Positions 33,957 to 47,817 are shown, counted from the first letter of the stretch. The stretch is 64,000 bases of DNA from Austropuccinia psidii (GCA_023105745.1 JALGQZ010000003.1:71894696-71958695), one strand, 5' to 3'. Notes: generated from the sequence alone by a model not told the origin. Numbers and translations: made by a program.

Positions 33957-35885
33957 TGTAAGGTTTGACTATGCAACAAAAAGTAAAAATTACTAATATT
34001 TTACTTATTGTACTATGAATGTCCTTATAAGTAAAATAAATAAATAAAAATAATTATATGATGATATAATTTATATTATAAAATATAATATAATAAAATG
34101 AATATATTAATATAAAATAATTAATATATTCAAAAGCACTTTATTATTGTTACAAACAAATAATAAAGGCGTAAAAAATTGTTTTTTTATTAATAAAAAA
34201 CAATTAATAACAATAATATTACCAATATTAAAGTTATAAATTAATATAAATACTATTTATATTAATTAAAGAATTATTAGAATAATAATAAAGAGAAAAT
34301 TATTATAATAAGAGAAAATAACCTACTTTTAATACTTAATGTAATAATTTTGAGATATTTTACGCCAAATAATGTAAATACAACTTATCTAAATTGTATT
34401 TACAATAAAAATAGAGAAAATTACAAATATTCTTGATTTTTACGTGGAAATGAGTTTTTAGAGAGATTTTTAACAAAAACAATTAAATAAATGATTTATT
34501 CACGTCAAAATTGATGATTATAATAAGATGATCTTTCGTCTTTAATAATATAAAAGTTTTATATATAAAGAATAAAGAAATTACCTTTTTATTGTATTGA
34601 TTTAATGTTTTTGATGCGTCTGAGGGGAAAACAGAGTAAAAAGAGCTCTATTTATAGTAAATACCTCCCTACTAGAGTCTAACAGGCTTCTAGTAGACGT
34701 TTATTGATCATATCCACTGGAATCAATCAATATTTTAAGGTTTGGTGATGATTACATCATGATCAAACCTCATTACATCATTATTACGCCATTATTTAGA
34801 GTGATCACTATAACTCTGAGTTTGATGACGTCAAATGCTTGGAAGAACCCCAAATTTGGTGAATTCTATTAGATTTAATCATAAAATAACAGTATTCACC
34901 AATTTTTTCACTTATATGACTGTTAAACTTAATTTAAGGTTACAGTGAGTGATCATAAATGATCAAATTAAGCTCAAACTTTGATCCTTAATAAATTTTA
35001 GGATTTACACGCTACAGCACTTCAGAGGGTGAATTCCTATAGCTTGGAATAACCTTATTATGCTGCCAAGAGAATTTCATTACATCATCAAAACTCTATT
35101 TTTGATGATTTTTCTTGTAACTCATCTTTTCTGTCAAAATTTCATATTTTAAACTTCAAGCTATGATTTCAAGGGGTTATACCTTGAATATTATATTAAT
35201 GAATACATCATTCTTCACTAATGAACTAGTAGAATCCAACTGTCTACTTTTTTTTAAGTTTGGACCACTTTCACAACAAAGTGGTCAACAGCTCTGTTGA
35301 TTTTAATCAATAATTCCTTACAAGTTTTAACCTTGTTTATAACTTGTGAAATATGCTTCATATCTGTTTTCCTACAGTAATTACGTGATGACTTTATTTT
35401 TGGTTCATCACTCTATCATGCATAATTCAAGAGATATTAGCTAAAATCCTTGAATATATGCGTTGACCAAAAAAGTGCATATATTCAGGTTAATTCCTTA
35501 AGTATTGATTTTGAAGCTTAGCTTATTAATTGTTTTATGTGTGGAGGTTTATGAAGAATCTAATGGTACCATTTATTTACATATTGTTTCATTTGTGTTT
35601 GAAATAAATAAGGATTTGTGTCTTTTATAAGGTCTTATTACTTATAACTTATTAAATATTGACTTTACAGATATGCCATAAAAATGGTATATGTGTATTT
35701 TACCATGGGGAATCCAATAGTGTAATTTATTTCACATGTTTATTCATTGGTTTTTAAGTTAAACCAAGTCTTATACCAATTTATGATATTTTTGTAGTTT
35801 TAAGGTACTTATTTTTAATGTATAATTATATTAAATGTTTCTTGTGACCTTTTTTGGGTATGTGGTCATATCTCAAAGGTTCACA
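33957..35885 (-). repeat. 3' LTR of element D (1929 bp)
   Basis: Plus strand TGTAAGGTTTGACTATG...AAAGGTTCACA. Aligns throughout with 42510-44450; scattered substitutions and short indels are visible, more than between the B LTRs. Confidence 0.95.
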
Positions 35886-36003
35886 TTCTCTACCACCAAA
35901 AGAGATTGTACCACAATCTGATATGTGTAATTAGGGTATCATCCACTGTCCTACCTCTTCAATAGACTTTGTTAGTATTGAAGCTCAATAATGCTTAACT
36001 TTT
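35886..36003 (-). other. 3' untranslated end and polypurine tract of D
   Basis: Minus strand TGGTGGTAGAGAA directly before the LTR (35886-35898). The rest is non-coding. Confidence 0.7.
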
Positions 36004-39000
36004 CTATTTTTCAGGTTTTCTTTCATGTCTAAACCTTCTTAGTAGTTTATCAGCATTTGTTATATCTTTCTCAAGTAGCCATTCATATTCTTGAGTTGAA
36101 TTTCTATACCTTACAAGGTATTCTCTTTCTTTTTTGTTTCTTGTCCTTCTTTCTTTAAGGACTTTTACTATTTTCTTTTCCTCTCCTTCTTCCAAGGGGG
36201 GAATTTCCAGTGGGGGTTGATTTCTTAGTGGAAATAACTCCTTGTCACTTGAACTGAAAGGTTTTATCAGACTTACAGGGAAAGTTGGGTGTTTTTTCAT
36301 TAGTTCACCTGTGAGTTCTAATTGCACAGGATTGGGTCCATGAAGTGCTTTTATCATAAATGGTCCTGCAAAGGAATCTTTTAATTCCTTTGAGCCTTTT
36401 GTGTTATTGAAATTAAGGGTTGATACTAGGACCAAGTCTCCTATTTTGAAATCAGGTGGCTTATGACTTTTATCCCATCCTTCTTTTGCATATTTGAAAG
36501 AATCTTGCATAAATCTGTTTGCATGGTGTCTTGCTTTGTCAACCATTATCTTAAAACTGCTTGCTGTTGGATGTATATCCACTAAGTCCTTTTTGAGGGT
36601 ATAATAAGGAAGTCTTGGATTCAAACCTCTTTCTAGTATTGCTGGTGTTTTGCCAGTAGAAGAATGGATTGATGTTTTATATGCCAGTTCAAGAGCTGGT
36701 ATTAGTGTACACCAATCATGGGTAAAACCATCAGAATATTTGAATTCTAGCCCATAAGCACAGAATCTTCTGATCATGTCCTCTAAGGTCTGTATCATTC
36801 TTTCTGCTAAATCATCAGTTTGAGGATGGTAAGCTGCTGAGAATGATAGCTTTGTCCCAAACAAGTTATGGAGATTTGTCCATAATGCTGAAGTGAACTT
36901 TGGGTCTCTGTCACTTATAATATTCTGGAATAAGCCTGTATGGCTAATAACTCTATTCCATATCATTATAGCTGTGTCCATAGCTGTGTCATCTTTGTGA
37001 CATGGTAGGAACATGGGAGTTTTGCTATATCTGTCAACCAATACTAGGCATGCATTATAGCTTCTATCTCCTCCTGGAGGTAATGCTGTTACCCAATCCA
37101 TATGAACTATTTCCCAAGGGGATTTTGGTTCTTGGATTTGGATCATCATTCCAAATTTCTTTCCTGTGGCTCTGTTGGCTTTTTGACATCTGTCACAGGT
37201 TTGGCAGTATTCTATAACATCTTTCTTCCAATTTGGCCACCAAGAGCAGGTTTTTACCCTCTCTAGTGTCCTGTCTTCTGAAAGGTGTCCAGCTGCAACA
37301 CTATCATGACACTCATGTAAAATAGTGTTTATCAGGGTTCTATCTGTTAAGGCCATAACACATGTGTGTTTTGTTCTATGGTAAAGGATTCCATCAAGGA
37401 GGTGGAATCTTCCTTCATCATATGCCTTTTTCCATGTTTCATCTAGTTTTGATGAAAGTGATGGGTCTTTGCAGTCTTTCATTAGAAGTTGGCTTAAGAT
37501 ATGGCAATTTTTGTCTATCTTATAGCTTTTTTTAACTTGGTTAAAGAATTCTGTGCCAATGTCTGTAACACATATTCCTTCTATATGATGTTCTTCTTGT
37601 GGTACCCATTCTGGATTGTCAGGGGTATTTGCTAGAGCCCATCTGCTAAGACCATCTGCATTTTTATGAATATTTCCAGATTTATGAGCAATAGTCATAT
37701 TTCCTCTATATTCTTGGATGGCAATTTGCCATCTCAGCATATGTCTATTTGGAGTTTTCATATTTAACAGAGATTTTACAGCATTACAGTCTGTAATCAC
37801 ATCAAATACTGTTCCATCCAAGTAGTAATGTAATTTTTCTAAAGCCCACAATAAGCAGAGGCATTCCATTTGGCTTGCTCCATATCTTGCTTCTGTTGGC
37901 TTTATCTGTCTTGAAATAAATCAGATTGGTCCTTCCACTGGTTTATCATTGATAATTTGTGTCTGGTGTAGTGCAGTACCCAGTCCTTCTCCACAAGCAT
38001 CAATGTAAAGTTTGAAGGGTAGTTTCCAATCTGACATTAGAAGAAATGGGGCATTTGTTAAGGAATTTTTCAGTTCTTCATATGCCTTGACTCTTTCTTC
38101 TGTCATTTCATAGACTGTTTGTTGGTCACATAGTTAATACAAGGATTTAGCAATTTTTGCAAAGTCCTTTATATGCTGTCTATAGTAATGAGCAAATCCT
38201 AGAAATGATTGAATTTCTTTTTTGGTTTGAGGCATTGGCTTAAGTAGTACTTCTGCTACTTTATTCTTGTCTATGCCTAGACTAAGTCCTTATACCACAT
38301 TTCCTAGTGCTTTCAATTCACTGTATGCAAAATGACACTTTTTCAAGGAAATTTTCATATTCACTTGGACTATTTTTTGTAGTACCCTTTCTAGTCTTGT
38401 AAGGTGATTTTCCCAAGTTTCTGAGCAAACTATGATATAATCAATATAGATTATTAACCATCCTTCTGATAATTCTTCAGGAAATATGGTATTCATCATT
38501 GTTTGATAATGGGAAGGTGCATTTTTTATACCAAATGGCATTCTTAAGTATTCAAAAATTCCACAGTGGACTATTATCCTCAGTAGTTTTTTGGCATTGT
38601 CTGTTAAGACATTTTGATGAAAACCCTTTAAGGCATCCATGGCTGTGATGAACTTAGCTTGTGACAATTGGGTCAATGTCTCATGGATCCTGGGTATTGG
38701 ATATCTGTCTGGAATGGTATAGGTGTTCAGGGCTCGGAAGTATCCTACCATCCTTGCTTCTCCATTATGCCAAGTTATAATGACAGGTGTAGTGACTTCT
38801 ACCTGCTCATTATGTCCTACCTTTCTTAATACTCCAAGGTCCATTAATTCTTTAATGTGTACCTCTAGGGCTTCTCTAGCTCTTGGACTAGCTGGGTAAG
38901 CAGGTCTCCTTAGTAAAGGTGGGTAAGGTTTTTCCACATTAAGAATTATATCCACTTCATGTCCAATCATGGCACCTAGTGGCTCTTTGTCAGTTGCAAA

Positions 39001-40116
39001 GGCATTTTTATACTTAAATAAGAGGTAAATCAATTTTTCTTTCATTTTTTCTGTTAATTCTTGATTGAATTCTTCCTCTTTAAGTTGTTCAGATATAAAA
39101 AGTTCCTTCTCTGAAATTTTTTCTTCATTCTTAATAACTGTGATTTGTTTCTTGTTATTTAAGAAGCCAAACTTTTGTCTTTTGTTGTCTCCTATGGTAA
39201 AATATCTATCCTTTTGGTTAGAGATATCTATACCATAAATTGATAAGTAGTCACTCCCAAGTATGAAGTGATTACTAGTACAGTTGTCCATTACTACAAA
39301 CTCTACTTTAAGTCTGACACATTGTGAGGGATGGGGAAAAATTAGTGTTAAATCAATTATTCCAAGGGGCTTCATGCTCTCACTTGCACTACTAAATTTG
39401 ACACCTTGTATTCGCATAAGTTTTTCTTGCCAGTCTGGGACAATGCTTTTTAAATAACTTTTACCAACGCATGTGCAATATTCTCCTTTATCTAAGTTCA
39501 CTTTTCCTTCTTGGTTATCAACCATAACAATACTTATACTTGATTTTCCAGCTGTATATCCCATTCCTCTTGCAGGTTTGGTCCTATACATTTTGGCATC
39601 TTGTATATTTCTCAGGTTTGTGTCAGATGTCCCAACCTGTGGTAAGTTAGAGTTAACATCCAGTACTTCATAAATTATATCAATATTATTAATTTGTGTA
39701 TTAATTATATTGATTTCATCACTTTCAGAACTTTCTGATTCTTCTGTCTCTTTTTCAGAGTCAGATTCTTCTTCTTTGTCATTGTGGATTTCTGTTTCCA
39801 CAATTTCATTAATGATTGCCTTTTTAAGGCAATTATTGGCTAAGTGTCCAATACCTCCACATTTATGGAATTTTATTTGCTCATTATTGTTGGATGTATT
39901 TGGCTTGAAGGATTCTTTTGATTTATCTTTTTTGATAAATGGTTTATTTGGGCTTTTAATGTCCAATTTCTTCCAAGTCCTGCCAATTTTTGTTCTTGTC
40001 ACTATGTCGTCTAGTGCATTAATGTACTCTTCTGTGGAGCATGGTTCTATACACCTGCTTCTTAGGGCATGTTCTAGCTCTCCTCCAAATTTCTTGAGTA
40101 TTTTCATATGCACCAT
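36004..40116 (-). pseudogene. pol: Gag C-terminus and Pol of element D
   Basis: Same frame as gag. After a zinc-knuckle-like FHKCGGIGHLANNC (about 39840-39880) and an acidic Glu/Ser stretch, the protease reads VNLDKGEYCTCVGKSYL (DKG replaces D-S/T-G) and ILGSDYLSIYGID. RT: EKPYPPLLRRPAYPASP, then LIIYIDYIIVC where the family has YIDD, so the second catalytic Asp is Tyr (GAT to TAT, about 38445). RNase [18 protein letters not shown]. Integrase: [44 protein letters not shown]. Tail: [17 protein letters not shown]. Stops at 38290, 38134 and 37921. Confidence 0.93.
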
Positions 40117-41768
40117 CTTTTGTTACATTTCTGGGTACAATGCATTAAGTCTTTCAACTTGTTTCAAGAACAAAGTTAAAGGTTTGTCTTTGTCTGGTTC
40201 AAAGAAAGAACTTTCAAATGCATTTTCTATTTTGTACCTCCAGGCATCATTAGCCCACTTGGTGATTATTTCTTGTTTCCACCAAGACCAGGTATTTTTT
40301 CCATTTGTTTGCCTTATGCCATAATACCATCTTTTTGCAGATTTCTCAAACAATGAATGTAATCTTGCAGTGATTAATTCATCTGGTATGGCATAATCTT
40401 CTTGTAGCTTGTCAATTGTCTTGATAAATGACATGTGGTCATATTCACCTTCTCCTGTGAATGTTGGCCATTCTTTCAATTGAGGTGCTTCCTTCATTAA
40501 GACTTGGTTATTGTCTTGGTAACTCAAGTCTGTTATGAATGTGTTTGTTAATTCCTCTTTTGGTTTGGCAGGGCTTCTTATGTGAGAAAATGGTGTTGAT
40601 AACTTTGGCATATTTAGATTAGCCTCATTAATTTTATCCATTTTTTCAGTAATAAGCCTTATTTCATTTTGGATGTCATCTTTCAGATGCATTCTTGCTT
40701 CATGACTTTTTTCCACATGGTCCAGAAGTAATCTTTGGTGTGATGAAGTCTTTTCTTCAAATTTTTCTACAGAAATACTTAATTTGTTTAATTTTTCTGT
40801 AAGACTATTAATACTTACGTCATAATTGATTGTCAAAGTTTTTTCTTTGATATCACTTGAGTATCTGTACAACTCTTGTTGTACTTGTATTAATTTCTGA
40901 GTATTGTCAATTAAGACTTTTGGTTTATTATTTTCAATCATAAATTTTATATTATCAATTTCTTTCTTATTTTGTGTAACAAGTTTTGTTAAAGATGATA
41001 AGCTATTATTTATTTCTTGTAAAGATAAGAAACTATTTTTAATGTCTTTAAGAGGTAAAATACTATTTTTAAGCTCTGTTAAAGTATTTACAACATCAGG
41101 AGACAAGGTTATTTCTTTGGGAAATGGGGTTGTCTCATTCTTTGTTCCTCTTTGTTTTTGAATTCCATCAAAGTTCTGGCCATGTTGAAGACATTGTCCA
41201 TGGCATCTTTTTGGATTTTGGGAATCCTGTAGCTTGGGGAATACGGTTTTCTCCAATTCTTTTTCATGTTTTTCTTCCCTTCTTGGGGAAGTGGGTTGAC
41301 TTGGGGCTTCTTCTTTGGTTGCCTCCTTCTTTTTGGCATGATACTCCTTGATCTTTTTGATTTGAGGTTTGGATGATAGTGGATTCCATCCATTGGAGTA
41401 TCTCACTATTTCCTCCTCTTTGAGGAATTTCTTTAGGATGTGCCAGGAGTTCATCACTCCTTGGTGTATTTGAGGCAACATTTCCCAATCTTTGTCCTTG
41501 TACACTGTGTAGTACTGTTTGTATTGGCTCATGTAAATGTCTATTTGAGCCCTCTGAATGTGATTTGTACCTATTTGAGTCACTAATACTTAGTTCAAAT
41601 TCAGGTTCAGATATCATGGGAATTTCTGGGACTTGCCTTTGGGATAAGGCACTTCCTTGTGTGGATTCTGTTCCACTGGGGATATTGCCCTTCCTTTTCC
41701 CTTTTGAGGAATCAATTCTACCTCTGAGTCCAGCTCCATCTGATTGGATGGAGTATTGGGAGCCTCTT
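40117..41768 (-). pseudogene. gag: Gag of element D
   Basis: Reading from the acceptor at 41769 the frame gives EAPNTPSNQMELDSEVEL and continues, with stops at 41614-41616, 41590-41592 and 40123-40125, into pol without frame change. Basic linker at 41260-41350; a long helical region with heptad-like Ile/Leu (41060-40640; LTELKNSILPLKDIKN) that is probably a coiled coil; then the capsid domain LKEWPTFTGEGEYDHM, ARLHSLFEKSAKRWYY, WKQEIITKWANDAWRYKIEN. A reading frame from ATG 41779 is an alternative start but is out of frame with the capsid. Confidence 0.85.
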
Positions 41769-41855
41769 CTGGTAGTCATATTATAAGAAAAATAAGAAAT
41801 AAGAGGATTTTATAACAGAAATACTCTTATGGCAATTTATAAATGGGGTACTCAC
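41769..41855 (-). other. Intron in D gag leader (87 bp)
   Basis: GTGAGTACCC...GACTACCAG on the minus strand. Contains an in-frame TAA; removing it keeps the frame (87 is 29 codons) and links exon 41856-42005 to gag. Confidence 0.65.
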
Positions 41856-42005
41856 TTTCAGAGTCCTGAATAGTGGGTCCTGGAAAGTCCAATTTCTTGG
41901 CTTTCTTTTTCTTAGTGATCATTGGTGTTGGAGAACTTTGACAAGTTTCTTCCACCAATCTTTTAACAGTGGTTTGGTTATCCTCTGTTGGGTTGTCTTC
42001 AAACA
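41856..42005 (-). pseudogene. Leader exon of D gag (150 bp)
   Basis: Bounded by TCTTTTTTAG|TGTTTGAAG and GAAA|GTGAGT. Frame open: FEDNPTEDNQTTVKRLVEET, then KKKKAKKLDF and PTIQDSESE. Two leading bases and a final phase-1 base, as in F and E. No ATG in the exon, so an upstream exon (possibly the ATGAGTGACTCTA at about 42300) is expected. Function unknown. Confidence 0.6.
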
Positions 42006-42509
42006 CTAAAAAAGACAAATAAATATAAGTCTTTTATATAAAAGTGTTATTTTTGGTAAGATATGGCAATTTTCCACGTAAAAATTGCTTTTATATCTTT
42101 TTTTTATTAAAAAAAATGAAAATAATTGAAGAATTGGAACAAAATAACTTTTTTTATTGGTTTTCAATATTTTTATTATTTTTTTTAAGTTTTTATTTTT
42201 AAAGAATAAAATAAAAATGAATATGATTCTTTTATCAAATTAATTTATAATATAATTTTTTTTTAATTTATAAAATATCTTTTTTAATTACTAGAGTCAC
42301 TCATAGAAAGTTTTTGCAAGTCTAAGGATGTGAAAAATCACGTGTAAGACAGTACAATTGCTTTCCAAATGCCTCAATAGCTTTTAAAATCAATAAATAT
42401 AAAATTATTATATAGTTTTATGATTATAAATATAATTTATTATTGGATAAGCCCAATTAGAATCTTTTTGAAGGTCTTTTAGAGTAAATATCACATCCAG
42501 GCCCCCAAA
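42006..42509 (-). other. Leader and primer binding site of D
   Basis: Primer site TTTGGGGGCCTGGATGTGA (42491-42509, minus strand) adjoins the LTR. The rest is T/A-rich and untranslated, probably with the upstream intron. Confidence 0.65.
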
Positions 42510-44450
42510 TGTAAGGTTTGACTATGAAACAATAAGTAAAAATTACTAATATTTTACTTATTGTACTATGAATGTCTTTATAAATGAGATAAATAAGATA
42601 AAAATAATTATAATAATAAAGAATTATTATAATTATGGCGTAAAAATAATTATATCATTAATAAAATATGATAATATAATGAAATAAATATATTAATATA
42701 AAATAATTGATATATTCAAAAGCACTTTATTATTGTTACAAACAAATAGTAAAGGCGTAAAAAATTGTTTTTTATTAATAAAAAACAATTAATAAAAATA
42801 ATATTACCAATATTAAAGTTATAAATTAATATAAATACTATTTATATTAATTAAAGACTTATTAGAATAATAATAAAGAGAAAAAAACCTACTTTTAATA
42901 CGTAATATAATAATTTTGAGATATTTTACGCCAAATAATGTAAATACAACTTATCTAAATTGTATTTACAATAAAAATAGAGAAAATTACAAATATTCTT
43001 GATTTTTACGTGGAAATGAGTTTTTAGAGAGATTTTTAACAAAAACAATTAAATAAATGATTTAATCACGTCAAAATTGATGATTATAACAAGATGATCT
43101 TTTGTCTTTAATAATATAAAAGTTTTATATATAAAGAATAAAGAATTTACCTTTTTATTGTATTGATTTAATGTTTTTGATGCGTCTGAGGGGAAAACAG
43201 AGTAAAAAGAGCTCTATTTATAGTAAATACCTCCCTCCTAGAGTCCAACAGGCTTCTGGTAGACGTGTATTGATAATATCAACTGGAATTGATCAATATT
43301 TTAAGTTTTGGTGATGATTACATCATGATCAAACCTCATTACATCATTATTACGCCATTATTTAGAATTATCACTACAACTCTAAGTTTGATGACGTCAA
43401 ATGCTTGGCAGAACCCCAGATTTGGTGTATCTTATTAGTTCTAACTATAAACTAATAGTATTCACCAGTTTGATCACTTATATGACTGTTAAACTTAATT
43501 TAAGGTTACAGTGAGTGATCATAAATGATCAAATTAAGCTCAAACTTTGATCCTCAATAACCTTTAGGATTTACACGCTACAGCACTTCAGATAGTGAAT
43601 TCTCATAGCTGGACATAACCTTATTACGCTGCCAAGAGCATTTTATTACATCATCAAAACTCTATTTATGATGATTTTTCTTGTAACTCATCTTTTCTGT
43701 TGAAATTTAATATTTTAAACTTCAAACTATGATTTCAAGGGGTTATACCTTGAATATTATAATTCGAAATACATCATTCTTCAATAATGAACTAGTAGAA
43801 TCCAACTGTCTACTTTTTCAAGTTTGGACCACTTTCACAACAAAGTGGTCAACAGCTCTGTTGATTTTAATCAATAATTCCTTACAGGTTTTAACCTTCT
43901 TTATAACTTGTTAAATAAACTTCATATCTGTATTTTTACAGTAATTACGTGATGAATTTATTTTTGGTTCATTACTTTATCATGCATAATTCAAGAGATA
44001 TTAGCTAAAATCCTTGAATATATGCGTTGACCAAAAAAGTGCATATATTCAGGTTAATTCCTTAAGTATTGATTTTGAAGCTTAGCTTATTAATTGTTTT
44101 ATGTGTGGAGGTTTATGAAGAATCTAATGGTACCATTTATTTTACATGTTGTTTCATTGGCTTTTGAAATAAATAAGGATTTGTGTCTTTTATAAGGAAT
44201 TATTACTTATAACTTATTAAATATTGACTTTACAGATATGCCATAAAAATGGTATATGTGTATTTTACCATGGGGAATCCAATGGTGTAATTTATTTCAC
44301 ATTTTTATCCATTGGCTTTTAAGTTAAACCTAGTTTTATACCAATTTATGATATTTTTGTAGTTCTAAGGTACTTATTTTTAATGTGTAATTATATTAAA
44401 TATTTCTTGTGACCTTTTTTGGGTATGTGGTCATATTTCAAAGGTTCACA
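42510..44450 (-). repeat. 5' LTR of element D (1941 bp)
   Basis: Plus strand TGTAAGGTTTGACTATG...AAGGTTCACA, followed by the TSD GTTTC. See 33957-35885. Confidence 0.95.
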
Positions 44451-45693
44451 GTTTCATTTCTCAAAGGAAATAATTCCTTATCACTTGAAGTGTAATGCTT
44501 TACTAGACTGACAGGGAAAGTTGGATGTTTGTTTTCCAGTTCTCCTGACAGTTCTACTTGTACTGCATTTGTCCCATGAAGGCCTTTAATAATAAATGGT
44601 CCCGCAAAGAAATCTTTTAATTTCTTTGGGCCTTTAATGTTATTAAACTTCAAGGTTGAAACTAGTATTAAGTCCCCTACTTTGAATTCTGGGGTCTTAT
44701 GACTTTTATTCCATTTCTGTTTAGCATATTCAAAGGCATCATTGATGCTTTTATTTGCATGATGTCTCACTTTATCAAGAAATAACTTAAAGCTTGCAGC
44801 AGTTGGATGAATATCAACCAGATCTTTTTTCAAAGTATGAATTGGAAGTTTGGGGTTCCATCCTTCTTCCAACATTGCAGGAGTTTTGCCTTTTGAAGCA
44901 TGGATGGAGGTCTTGTAGGCTAATTCCAATGCTGGTATAAGAGTACACCAATCATGGGTAAAGCCATCAGAATCTTTAAACTCCAGCCCATAAGCACAAA
45001 ATCTTCTGATCATGTCCTCAAGGGTTTGAATCATTCTTCCTGCCAGCCCATCTGTTTATGGATGGTAGGCTGTTGAGAATGATAGTTTTGTCCCAAAAGC
45101 TTATGTAAATTAGTCCATAAGGCTGATGTGAATTTTGGGTCTCTATCACTGATAATATTTTTAAAGAGACCAGTATGAGATATGACTCTATTCCAAATCA
45201 AAAGAGCTGTATCCATAGCTGTGTCATCTCTATGACATGGTAAGAAGATTGGTGTTTTGCTATATCTGTCCACAATAACAAGACATGCATTGTAACTTTT
45301 ATCACCTCCAGTTGGTAAGGCAGTTACCCAATCCATGTGAACCACTTCCCATGGGGTACTTGGTTCTTGAATATGGATCATTAAACCAAATCTTTTACCA
45401 GTAGCTTTATTGTCTTTCTGGCATCTATCACCACTGTGACAGTACTCAATGACATCTTTTCTCCAAGATGACCACCAGGCATATGTCTTAATTCTTTCAA
45501 TAGTTCTGTCTCCATACAGATGTCCAGAATATATGTTATAATGCCATTCTAGTAGTATGGTGTTAATTAACATTCTACTACATAGGACCATGACACATGT
45601 GTGTTTAGACCTATGATATAGTATACCATCAAACAAATGGAATCTCCCATTATTATAAGATGTTTTCCAAATATCATCCAGAGAATCAGCCAA
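44451..45693 (-). pseudogene. Integrase of element E
   Basis: 45031-45693 reads the zinc region ([10 protein letters not shown], where the first of two Cys is replaced by Gly: SGDRC for SCDRC), [12 protein letters not shown] and [14 protein letters not shown] one-base loss near 45095 shifts the frame; 45034-44451 then gives [16 protein letters not shown] and on to [20 protein letters not shown]. The catalytic Glu segment falls at the shift. Coding continues at 33956 across element D. Confidence 0.88.
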
Positions 45694-47340
45694 AGCTACA
45701 TCCTTGCAATCTTTGTCAAGTAGAGCAGTAAGAATATGACCATTTGTATCTTGCTTATAGCTTTCTCTAACTTCTTCAAAGAATTCTGTTCCAACATCTG
45801 TGATATTAATTCCTTCAATTGGAATTCAAGGTTCTGCACTTGTAGGAACATAGGCAGGTTTATCAGGTGTATTTGGTAATGCCCATCTACTTAAGCCATC
45901 AGCATTATTATGAATATTCCCAGCTTTATGCACTGTCGTCATATTGCCTCTATACTCCTGTATAGCAATCTGCCATCTTAACATGTGTCTGTTTGGAGTT
46001 TTCAAGTTAAGAAGTGATTTTACTGCATTGCAATCAGTAATTACTTCAAACACACTACCATCAAGATAGTAATGAAGTTTTTCCAAAGCCCAAACAAGGC
46101 AAAGACACTCCATTTGGCTAGCTCCATATCTTGCCTCAGTAGGTTTGATTTGTCTTGAAATAAAACAAATTGGACCTTCATAAGGTTTGTCCTTTACAAT
46201 TTGAACTTGATGAAGAGCAGCTCCTAAACCTTCACCACATGCATAAATATACAGCTTGAAAGGAAGATTCCAGTCTGGAATCAATAATAATGGTGCATTG
46301 GTCAAGGCATACTTGATTTTATCAAATGCTTGAATACTCTCCTGTGTCATTTCAAAAACAGTTTGCTGATCACAAATTCTGTATAATGATCTGGCATGGA
46401 TTGCAAAATCTTTAAGGTGTTGCCTGTAATAACTGGCAAACCCTAAAAAAGACATCATTTCTTTTTTGTTCTGGGGCATTTGCTTCAGTAAGACTGCAGC
46501 CACTTTGTTTTTGTTAACACCAAGGCTCAGTCCTGAGACTACATGTCCTAGAGCTTTTAACTCATGAAACCCAAAATTACATTTTTTAAGAGATACTTTC
46601 ATGTACACTTGAAGAATTTTCTTAAGTAATAATGAAAGTCTCTTTAAATGTAATTGACAGGTTTCTGAACAAATGATAATTTCATCAATATAAATGACTA
46701 ACCATCCTTCTGACAATTCATGTGGGAAGATGGTGTTCATCATTCTCTGATAATGAGAGGGTGCATTTTTAATACCAAAAGGTATTCTCAAATACTCACA
46801 AATCCCACAATGAGCAATTATTCTCAATAACTTCCTAGCATGAGGTGTCAAAACATTCTGATGGAAGCCTTTCAGAGAATCCATGGAAGTAATGAATCTT
46901 GCTTTGGATAATTGAGTCAAAGTCTCATGAATTCTAGGGATTGGATACCTGTCTGGAATAGTATAGGTATTCAGTGCTCTAAAATCATCAACCATCCTTG
47001 ATTTATCATTATTTCAAGTAATGATTACTGGAGTTGTGACTTCTACCTCCTCATTGTGTCCAACTTTTCTAAGAACTCCCAGTTTCATTAGTTCATTTAT
47101 ATGACTTTCTAATGCTTCTCTAGCCCTAGGGCTAGCTGGGCAAGCTGGTCTTCTTAATAGTGGCGGATAAGGCCTTTCCACATTAAGAATAATGTCCACT
47201 TCATGGCCCTTTATAGCCCCAAGTGGTTCATTATCTGAAGCAAAGGCTTCCCTGTATTTAAATAAAATTTTGATCAGTTCTTCCTTCATTTCTAGAATTA
47301 ATTCAGGACTAATTTTTACTTCAATCGATTGACTTGACAC
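45694..47340 (-). pseudogene. RT-RNase H of element E
   Basis: 47340-47014 holds the RT start (VERPYPPLLRRPACPASP); a TGA near 47014 leads to 46995-45826 with [35 protein letters not shown] and [14 protein letters not shown]. The catalytic YIDD is YIDE (GAT to GAA, about 46680), an expected loss of activity. RNase H follows: [17 protein letters not shown] and [13 protein letters not shown]. Confidence 0.9.
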
Positions 47341-47346
47341 AAATGT

Positions 47347-47817
47347 TTACTTATTAAAATATTTGAACTGTTTAATGACAGTAATTTCTCTTTCTTCTAG
47401 AGGAAAAGCAAATTTTTGTCTTTTATTTTCCCCTATAGTGAAATACTTGTCTTTATGATTATTAATATCAATACCATAAATATTGAGATAATCATTCCCA
47501 AGTATAAAGTGTTGTGAAGTACAATTATTCATGACAATAATTTCAACTTTCAATATTATACTTCCTGCAGGATGAGGAAATATTATTGCTGCCTCAAATA
47601 TACCCAAGGGGTGCATATTTTGGCTAGCACTTGTGAATGTTATACCTTCAATTGGCATTAATTTGTCTTGCCAATTGGTATAAACCTTGTCAAGATAATC
47701 CTTTCCAACACAAGTGCAAAAAGCACCTGATTCAAGTTTTATCTCGGCTTCTGTGTTTTTTATCACAATATTAGTGATACAAGATGAACCAGCTGTATAA
47801 CCTTTACCTCTGGAAGT
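47347..47817 (-). pseudogene. Protease of element E
   Basis: GKGYTAGSSCITNIVI, then IKLESGAFCTCVGKDYL, where Glu replaces the catalytic Asp of D-S-G-A, then ILGNDYLNIYGIDINN. Open for 161 codons to TAA 47347-47349. Probably inactive because of D to E. Confidence 0.85.

Larger units (their letters stand above)
33957..44450 (-). mobile_element. Element D: full-length Ty3/gypsy chromovirus (10,494 bp)
   Basis: LTRs 33957-35885 and 42510-44450, perfect TSD GTTTC (33952-33956, 44451-44455), primer site and polypurine tract in place. The internal region has one long gag-pol frame with only six nonsense codons and no frameshift found over 5.8 kb. Inserted in the integrase tail of E. Same clade as A, E and F but a distinct family (LTR starts TGTGAACC). 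Confidence 0.95.
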
